Positions 1 through 4,302 of a DNA stretch of 5,573 nucleotides are shown piece by piece. Position 1 is the first letter of the stretch. Each line of letters opens with the position of its first letter. Below the pieces are notes generated by a model. The model saw only the letters and a list, made by a program, of their open reading frames with translations. It searched no databases and was not told the DNA's origin. The stretch spans positions 1 to 5,573 of the forward strand of contig JALOPC010000120.1 in the NCBI GenBank assembly GCA_025454095.1, read 5' to 3'. Made by a program: the position numbers and the translations under genes. The stretch comes from Syntrophales bacterium (lineage in GTDB: Bacteria; Desulfobacterota; Syntrophia; Syntrophales; UBA2192).

Positions 1-1
1 C

Positions 2-826
2 TTGGCCGCATCAGAGGAAGTGACGCGGGCTTTGGTAAGTGCAGGAGCAATCGCAATCGGATATGAAACGGTCCAGCGTGACAACGGATCCCTGCCCCTG
101 CTCACCCCCATGAGCGAGGTCGCGGGCCGCATGGCGATCCAGCAGGGCGCCAAGTACCTGGAGATGGCCCAGGGCGGTCACGGCGTGCTCCTCGGAGGAG
201 TGCCCGGCGTCGATCCGGGCCGGGTGCTCATTCTCGGAGGCGGATCCGTCGGAAGCCACGCGGCCCGAACAGCCTGCGGCTTGGGCGCAAATGTTTACCT
301 CTTGGAAATCAACTCGGCGCGGCTTCGCTACTTGAGTGATATCATGCCGAAAAATTGTTTTGTCGTGATGTCGACTCCCGCAGCGATCCGTGACCTTGTC
401 ACGAGGGCTGACGTGGTAGTCGGCGCCGCCCTCGTTCCCGGCGCGAGGACCCCTCGGCTCGTCCATGCCGGTATGTTGAAGACCATGAAGAAAGGCGCCG
501 TGCTGGTCGATGTGGCCATTGACCAGGGCGGATGCTTCGAGACCTCCCGCGAGACGACGCACACCAATCCGACATTCGTCGTTGACGGGATCGTTCACTA
601 CTGTGTCAGCAATATGCCCGGGGGCCTGCCGCGGACGTCCACCCTCGCGCTCACAAACGCCACGCTCCCTTATATTCAGGAGCTGGCGGACAAGGGCTGG
701 AAAAAAGCCATGCGGGATATTCCTGAAATCAGGCGTGGTGCAAACGTGGTATCCGGCAAGATGACCCACCCGGGTGTTGCCGAGGCCCTTGGTCTCGAGT
801 GCTTGCCTATCGACAAGCGTCTGTAG
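2..826 (+). CDS. ald: Alanine dehydrogenase, C-terminal part (5' truncated by window edge)
   Basis: Alanine dehydrogenase catalyses the reversible NAD-dependent deamination of L-alanine to pyruvate and ammonia in the cytoplasm. The 274 visible residues match the family without gaps from memory of the M. tuberculosis enzyme (371 aa): fragment residue 1 corresponds to residue 97, just after catalytic His96, so about 96 N-terminal residues lie off the window. The first codon (TTG) is internal, not a start. Visible landmarks are TPMSEVAGRMA (35-45), the Rossmann loop GGGSVGSHAA (79-88), VLVDVAIDQGGCFETSR (167-183) with catalytic Asp at 174 (family Asp270), VDGIVHYCVSNMP (194-206) and TSTLALTNATLPY (212-224). 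The acidic residue at the end of the second Rossmann strand, usually Asp (family Asp198), is Glu102 here. The family also includes transhydrogenase-alpha relatives, but the C-terminal motifs are alanine-dehydrogenase-like. The stop is TAG at 824-826. No terminator follows. Confidence 0.95.
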   Translation: MAASEEVTRALVSAGAIAIGYETVQRDNGSLPLLTPMSEVAGRMAIQQGAKYLEMAQGGHGVLLGGVPGVDPGRVLILGGGSVGSHAARTACGLGANVYLLEINSARLRYLSDIMPKNCFVVMSTPAAIRDLVTRADVVVGAALVPGARTPRLVHAGMLKTMKKGAVLVDVAIDQGGCFETSRETTHTNPTFVVDGIVHYCVSNMPGGLPRTSTLALTNATLPYIQELADKGWKKAMRDIPEIRRGANVVSGKMTHPGVAEALGLECLPIDKRL

Positions 827-842
827 CGGTTTTCGAAAAAAA

Positions 843-1040
843 TTAGAGTGTACAATATGTTGGCCTCGGGAATGTTGTTCTGGAATCCTTTGGGGGCAGC
901 TTTGTATTGATTTCGGTAATCCGGTTTACGATGTAGAGGTTGACGGCGAAGGCCGCAAGGAAGTTGCCGGCAGCCGCCGCAGATACCGGGGCATCGGAAT
1001 AACACCGGGGAGAAACAGGTTCGAAAACGGGAGGAGCTTT
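843..1040 (-). pseudogene. Possible remnant of a small membrane protein gene (startless frame)
   Basis: A minus-strand frame of 65 codons is open between stop codons at 1041-1043 and 843-845 but contains no ATG, GTG or TTG. Its middle part reads like real protein: a hydrophobic stretch AAAAGNFLAAFAVNLYIV that could span a membrane, followed by a polar NRITEINTKLPPKDSR. Codons in that part end mostly in C or G, as in the genuine neighbouring genes. Both ends of the frame look poor, as expected for a decayed gene fragment. I do not recognise the family. A chance open frame in GC-rich DNA is the main alternative, and the complementary + strand is also open over part of this stretch. Confidence 0.2.
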
Positions 1041-1141
1041 TTACGAAAAAACGCGACACAAAACAGGCTCTTATATCCACTCCAGAGTGCAGTTCCTGCA
1101 CGTGCGGGCCTGCGGGAAAAAGCTAAAAACATCTGAAAAGT

Positions 1142-1154
1142 TACCAATTTGGTA
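1142..1154. promoter_or_regulatory. 13-bp palindrome, candidate operator
   Basis: TACCAATTTGGTA is a perfect inverted repeat (arms TACCAA and TTGGTA around a single T). It ends exactly where the TTGACA -35 hexamer begins (1155). A symmetric site touching a -35 box is a usual position for a dimeric regulator, either an activator contacting RNA polymerase or a repressor. The ACCA/TGGT half-sites recall sites of GntR/FadR-type regulators in base content, but the spacing does not fit the usual TGGT-N-ACCA orientation of that family, so I do not assign a regulator. Confidence 0.4.
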
Positions 1155-1183
1155 TTGACAGGCAAACTCGATTCGGATATGGG
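1155..1183 (+). promoter_or_regulatory. Candidate sigma-70-type promoter for the 2-oxoacid oxidoreductase operon
   Basis: A perfect -35 hexamer TTGACA lies at 1155-1160. At a 17-bp spacing the -10 position holds TATGGG (1178-1183), which matches TATAAT only at the first three bases, so the promoter would be weak or activator-dependent. Transcription would start near 1190, leaving a leader of about 65 nt before the ATG at 1257. The setting supports it: the last stretch of a long gap before an operon, a palindrome abutting the -35 box, and an inverted repeat overlapping both elements. No sigma-54 (GG-N10-GC) match was found here. Confidence 0.4.
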
Positions 1184-1194
1184 AATTTGCCTGT
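1158..1194. repeat. 9-bp inverted repeat overlapping the candidate promoter
   Basis: ACAGGCAAA (1158-1166) is matched exactly by TTTGCCTGT (1186-1194), with 19 bp between the arms. The left arm overlaps the end of the -35 hexamer, and the right arm falls around the predicted transcription start. The spacing, about two helical turns from arm centre to arm centre plus some bases (28 bp), could suit a protein dimer or a looped operator. Most of it would not be transcribed if the promoter call is right, so a DNA-level regulatory role is more likely than an RNA hairpin. Confidence 0.4.
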
Positions 1195-1241
1195 AGCAGT
1201 TATTCTGCCAATCCCTATTCATTCACTACGCAAATCTTTCC

Positions 1242-1248
1242 GGGGGAG
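1242..1248 (+). promoter_or_regulatory. Ribosome binding site of the gamma-subunit gene
   Basis: GGGGGAG lies eight bases before the ATG at 1257. This fixes the start of the first operon gene, because the protein from that ATG begins directly with the family's N-terminal strand and GxGGQG loop. Confidence 0.7.
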
Positions 1249-1256
1249 AATCACCG

Positions 1257-1811
1257 ATGATCGAGATCAGATGGCATGGAAGAGGCGGCCAGGGGGCCGT
1301 TACGTCCGTCGAGATGCTGGCCCTGGCGGCCATCGAGGCAGGGAAGTACGCCCAGGGATTCCCGGCCTTCGGGCCGGAGCGGCGCGGCGCGCCCGTCATG
1401 GCCTTCAACCGCGTGTCCGACAAGCCCATCAAGATCCGCTCGGGCATCTACCAGCCCGACGTGGTCGTCGTCCTCGACCCCAGCCTGGTGGGCCTCGTTC
1501 CGATCACCGACGGGCTCAAATCCGGGGGAATCCTCATCGTCAACACCTCCAAGTCCGCCGAAGAGATTCGCAATAAGCTGAATTACAAAGGGAAACTGTT
1601 CACCGTCGACGCCACGCATATCGCCCGGGAAGAACTCGGGGTCCCCATCGCCAACACGACCATGCTCGGGGCCGTTCTCAAGGCGACGGGCGTTCTCAGC
1701 CTGAATTCCTTGAAATCTCCCCTGGAGCACCGTTTCGGCCGAGTGGCCTCGAAGAACTTGTCCGCCATGAAGCGGGCCTTCAGTGAAATGAAAGCAGCAA
1801 AAGCCGCCTGA
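1257..1811 (+). CDS. porC: 2-oxoacid:ferredoxin oxidoreductase, gamma subunit (PorC/PorG type)
   Basis: This is the gamma subunit of a four-subunit CoA-acylating 2-oxoacid:ferredoxin oxidoreductase, the part that forms the CoA-binding region of the cytoplasmic complex. At 184 aa it has the normal family length. The N-terminus MIEIRWHGRGGQGAV carries the GRGGQG loop (8-13), followed by FPAFGPERRGAPVMAF (35-50), the QPDVVVVLDPSL strand (66-77) and the family C-terminal motif IANTTMLGAVLKATG (131-145). The start is supported by a strong ribosome site and by the family N-terminus. It is the first gene of the operon and is followed after 18 bp by the delta-subunit gene. The gamma-delta-alpha-beta order matches the por/vor operons of Thermotoga and Pyrococcus. 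The substrate is not decided by this subunit. Confidence 0.93.
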   Translation: MIEIRWHGRGGQGAVTSVEMLALAAIEAGKYAQGFPAFGPERRGAPVMAFNRVSDKPIKIRSGIYQPDVVVVLDPSLVGLVPITDGLKSGGILIVNTSKSAEEIRNKLNYKGKLFTVDATHIAREELGVPIANTTMLGAVLKATGVLSLNSLKSPLEHRFGRVASKNLSAMKRAFSEMKAAKAA

Positions 1812-1829
1812 TTGACATGAGGTTCTGAT

Positions 1830-2138
1830 ATGGCAAAGAAAAAGACAGAGCAGAAAAAGTGGCCCGAGAAGTGGCATGAGCTGAACCCCGGCTGTATGGT
1901 CTTCGCCGCGGGAAACGCCGCAAACTACAAGACCGGAAGCTGGAAGTCCCAGCGCCCTCTGTGGGACAACGCCAAGTGCATCAAGTGCGGGATCTGCTAC
2001 ATTTTCTGCCCCGAAGGATGCATTCAGGAGACGCAGGACGGCTTCTATGAGGCGAATCTGGACTACTGCAAGGGCTGCGGCATCTGCGCCCACGAGTGCT
2101 GGCCCGGCGCCATCGTGATGCGCGAGGAGGAGGAGTAA
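1830..2138 (+). CDS. porD: 2-oxoacid:ferredoxin oxidoreductase, delta (ferredoxin) subunit
   Basis: A 102-aa ferredoxin-like subunit that carries electrons from the catalytic core to the outside acceptor through two [4Fe-4S] clusters. Two binding motifs are visible: C50-x2-C53-x2-C56-x3-C60-P and C80-x2-C83-x2-C86-x3-C90. The second lacks the Pro normally right after its last Cys: Trp91 stands there and Pro follows at 92 (ECWPGAI). Extra cysteines occur at 22 and 64. The basic N-terminal extension (MAKKKTEQKKWPEKWHEL) and the GSWKSQRPLWD segment before the first cluster are typical of PorD subunits rather than free ferredoxins. TGAGGT (1818-1823) lies six bases before the ATG. The four C-terminal Glu codons (2124-2135) also form the ribosome binding site of the next gene. 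Confidence 0.94.
   Translation: MAKKKTEQKKWPEKWHELNPGCMVFAAGNAANYKTGSWKSQRPLWDNAKCIKCGICYIFCPEGCIQETQDGFYEANLDYCKGCGICAHECWPGAIVMREEEE
2124..2135 (+). promoter_or_regulatory. Shine-Dalgarno for the alpha subunit, embedded in the delta coding end
   Basis: The repeat GAGGAGGAGGAG encodes the last four Glu residues of the delta subunit and also gives several overlapping AGGAG matches ending four bases before the ATG at 2140. The delta stop TAA (2136-2138) and that ATG are separated by one base, so the two genes are probably translationally coupled. Confidence 0.75.
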
Positions 2139-2139
2139 G

Positions 2140-3303
2140 ATGGGAAAACGCGTTGGAATGGAAGTGGCCATCGCGGCGGCCGAGGCCGTTGCGCTCTGTA
2201 ATATCGATGTGGCGGCCGTCTACCCGATCACGCCGCAGTCCCACATCGCCGAGCACATGGCGGACATCATCCACGACGGCCGCATCGACGCCGAGTTCAT
2301 CACTGTCGAGTCCGAGCACTCCGCCATCAGCGCCTGCGCAGGCGCCTCGGCGGCCGGGGCCCGCGCCTACACGGCGACGAGCTCCCAGGGCCTGATGCTG
2401 ATGCACGAGATCCTGCCGATCGTCTCGGCCATGCGGCTCCCGATCTGCATGGCCAACGCCAACCGCGCCGTATCGGGGCCTCTCAACATCTGGAACGACC
2501 ATACGGACATCATGCCCCAGCGCGACAGCGGCTGGATTTCCCTGTTTGTCGAAAACGGCCAGGAAGCGATCGACCTGTCGATCATGTCCTTCAAGATTGC
2601 CGAGGACCCCGAGGTGATGCTTCCCTGTGTGGTCAACATCGACGGCTTTCAGCTCACCCACATGATCGAGCCCCTGGAGCTGCCCAGCCAGGCCGAAGTG
2701 GCGAAGTTCCTGCCGCCGAGGAAAGCCTTCGCGCAGCTGCACCCGGACAACCCGATTTCCATGGGATGCTTCGCCATGCCGGACACCTACACGGAGACCG
2801 TGAAGGCGAAGGAAGTGGCCCTGCGGGCCGCCAAGAAGGTCGTCACGAAGGTCTTTGGCGAATGGGCAAAGCGTTTCGGCCGCAAGTACAGCGTCGTCGA
2901 GACCTACAGGGCCAAGGACGCCGACACGCTCATGCTCACCATGGGCTCCATGGGAGAAACAGCGGCCACGGCCGTAGACGAGCTGAGGAAGGCGGGCAGG
3001 AAGGTCGGCCTCGTGAAGCTGCGCCTCTGGAGGCCCTTCCCCGTCGAGGAATTCAAGGCCGCCGTCCAGGGGTGCAAGACACTCATCGTCATGGACCGCG
3101 CGATCTCCACGGGAGGCGCAGGCGGGCCCGTGGCCACCGATGTCAAGTCGCTGCTCTACGGCGACAAGAAAAAGCCCCGCGTCCTGAACGTCATCGCGGG
3201 ACTCGGCGGGCGTGACCTGACCGTGGGCGACTTCGTGGCCATGTTCGATCTGGCGAAAAAGAAAAAAGACGAAACCTTCGAACTTTACGGAGTGAGGGAA
3301 TAA
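2140..3303 (+). CDS. porA: 2-oxoacid:ferredoxin oxidoreductase, alpha subunit
   Basis: The 387-aa alpha subunit holds the pyrimidine-binding half of the thiamine diphosphate site and the transketolase C-terminal-like domain. Length is normal for PorA/VorA. Seen in order: substrate/TPP motif YPITPQSHIAE (28-38), the acidic VESEHSA segment (56-62) expected to hold the TPP-activating glutamate, ATSSQGLMLMHEILP (79-93), and NRAVSGPLNIWNDHTD (108-123) followed by QRDSGW (127-132). The C-terminal domain begins near 262 (DTLMLTMGSMGETA) and includes LRLWRPFP (294-301) and DRAISTGGAGGP (319-330). The NIWNDH...RDSGW block is characteristic of pyruvate, ketoisovalerate and related oxidoreductases; 2-oxoglutarate enzymes have a different sequence there. 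It starts one base after the delta stop and its TAA overlaps the beta ATG. Pyruvate is the default substrate guess; a branched or aromatic 2-oxoacid cannot be excluded. Confidence 0.92.
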   Translation: MGKRVGMEVAIAAAEAVALCNIDVAAVYPITPQSHIAEHMADIIHDGRIDAEFITVESEHSAISACAGASAAGARAYTATSSQGLMLMHEILPIVSAMRLPICMANANRAVSGPLNIWNDHTDIMPQRDSGWISLFVENGQEAIDLSIMSFKIAEDPEVMLPCVVNIDGFQLTHMIEPLELPSQAEVAKFLPPRKAFAQLHPDNPISMGCFAMPDTYTETVKAKEVALRAAKKVVTKVFGEWAKRFGRKYSVVETYRAKDADTLMLTMGSMGETAATAVDELRKAGRKVGLVKLRLWRPFPVEEFKAAVQGCKTLIVMDRAISTGGAGGPVATDVKSLLYGDKKKPRVLNVIAGLGGRDLTVGDFVAMFDLAKKKKDETFELYGVRE

Positions 3304-4250
3304 TGAATCAAGTGCAGAATTTCGAGATCTTTGCACCGAAGCTCGTCGACAGGAAGGAATACTTCAGCGCCGGCCACCGCGCCTGCCAGGGCTGCGGCGA
3401 AGTGCTCGCGCTTCGACACATCCTCAAGGCCCTGGGCGACGACGTGGTCGTGGCCAACGCCACGGGCTGCATGGAGATCATCTCTTCGGGCTACCCCCAG
3501 TCGGCCTGGGAGGTTCCCTATGTCCATGTCGCCTTCGAGAACGCCGCTGCGGTGGGATCCGGCGTCGAGGCGGCCCTGAAAGCCCTGCGGCGCAAGGGGC
3601 GGATTGCCGACCGCAATGTCAAGACGATCGCCGTGGCGGGCGACGGCGGCACCTGCGACATCGGCCTCCAGGCCCTGTCCGGGGCGATGGAGCGCGGCCA
3701 CGACATGATCTTCTTCTGCCTCGACAACGAGGCCTACATGAACACGGGCATCCAGCGCTCGAGCGCCACCCCCTTCATGGCAGCCACGACGACCTCACCC
3801 GCCGGGCATGCTATCCCGGGGCAGCGCACCCAGAAGAAAAACGTCCCCGAGATCATGGTGGCCCACAAGGTGCCCTACGTGGCCACGGCCTGCCCGAGCT
3901 ACCCGCTGGACCTGATCAACAAGGTGAAAAAAGCCGCGGCGGTGAAAGGCCCTGCCTACGTCCACGTCTTCTCCATGTGCCCCACGGGCTGGCGCTGCGC
4001 CTCGGAGATCACGATCAAGATGGGGCGCCTTGTCGTCGAGACGGGCGTCTTCCCCCTGTACGAGGTGGAGAACGGCAAGTACCGGCTCACGATGGAGGTG
4101 CCCGAGAAACTCCGCCCCGTCGGGGACTACCTGAAGCCCCAGGGTCGCTTCCGCCACCTCACCCCCTCGGACGTCGAGAAAATCCAGGAGTACGTCAACC
4201 GGGAGTGGGAGATCCTCCTGAACAAAGTCGAGTGCATGCAGCCCTGGTAA
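3303..4250 (+). CDS. porB: 2-oxoacid:ferredoxin oxidoreductase, beta subunit (TPP and [4Fe-4S] binding)
   Basis: The 315-aa beta subunit binds the diphosphate end of TPP and the proximal [4Fe-4S] cluster. Four cluster cysteines of the PorB family are present: C28 and C31 (GHRACQGCGE), C56 (ANATGCMEI) and C226 (SMCPTGW). The TPP motif begins GDGGTCDIG (113-121) and closes with DNEAYMNTGIQRSSATP (141-157), where Asp141-Asn142 is the metal-binding end. The YMNTGIQRSSATP wording is shared by pyruvate and ketoisovalerate enzymes. The start codon overlaps the alpha stop (TAATG at 3301-3305), with GGAGTGAGGG (3289-3298) as ribosome site. The C-terminal end from about 240 (GRLVVETGVFPLYEVENGKYRL) is the usual PorB tail. 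In Azoarcus phenylglyoxylate dehydrogenase the flavoprotein gene is recalled to lie between alpha and beta; here it follows beta. Confidence 0.93.
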   Translation: MNQVQNFEIFAPKLVDRKEYFSAGHRACQGCGEVLALRHILKALGDDVVVANATGCMEIISSGYPQSAWEVPYVHVAFENAAAVGSGVEAALKALRRKGRIADRNVKTIAVAGDGGTCDIGLQALSGAMERGHDMIFFCLDNEAYMNTGIQRSSATPFMAATTTSPAGHAIPGQRTQKKNVPEIMVAHKVPYVATACPSYPLDLINKVKKAAAVKGPAYVHVFSMCPTGWRCASEITIKMGRLVVETGVFPLYEVENGKYRLTMEVPEKLRPVGDYLKPQGRFRHLTPSDVEKIQEYVNREWEILLNKVECMQPW

Positions 4251-4302
4251 GGTTCCGCGTCACGGGACGAAAACAGAAAACGGAAAGATAGGGTGACAGG
4301 GA

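Larger units (their letters stand above)
827..1256. other. 430-bp intergenic region between ald and the oxidoreductase operon
   Basis: No intact gene is supported here. The region is visibly richer in A and T than the flanking genes. Open frames crossing it run into ald or lack family-like sequence. Contents seen: a short palindrome TTTTCGAAAA just after the ald stop (830-839), which has no GC-rich stem or T-tract and is not a convincing terminator; a startless minus-strand frame (843-1040) with coding-like composition; a small hairpin with 6-bp arms GTGCAG and CTGCAC around a 3-nt loop (1087-1101); and a promoter/operator-like block at 1142-1194 followed by a leader of roughly 65 nt. I infer that the operon starting at 1257 is transcribed from its own promoter here rather than by read-through from ald. 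Confidence 0.7.

Noticed and set aside
827..845. Rho-independent terminator after ald (TTTTCGAAAA palindrome)
   Set aside because: The palindrome is short, AT-rich, has no loop and is not followed by a T-tract on the + strand.
676..1101. 141-codon minus-strand open frame across the ald end and the gap
   Set aside because: Low-complexity Arg/Cys/Ser-rich translation with no motif. The neighbouring minus frame at 843-1040 has more coding-like composition, so at most that one could be a remnant.
1087..1101. Small hairpin as an attenuator or riboswitch part
   Set aside because: A 6-bp stem upstream of the candidate promoter would not be in the operon transcript, and no conserved riboswitch elements are visible nearby.
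774..1136. 120-codon + strand open frame running from the end of ald into the gap
   Set aside because: It overlaps the ald C-terminus out of frame, has no ribosome site, and its sequence shows no domain or family likeness.
1142..1194. Sigma-54 promoter in the control region
   Set aside because: GG and GC pairs exist, but their spacings (9 or 12 bases) do not match the required 10, and the rest of the consensus is missing.
1981..3336. 451-codon open frame on the minus strand opposite the delta, alpha and early beta genes
   Set aside because: It is antisense to genes with clear family motifs, its sequence is rich in His, Arg, Gly and Asp as expected for the complement of GC-rich coding DNA, and it resembles no protein I know.
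4251..4302. Terminator or promoter between the beta gene and the fifth gene
   Set aside because: No stem-loop with T-tract and no convincing -35/-10 pair was seen in the 52 bp. It looks like a simple operon spacer.
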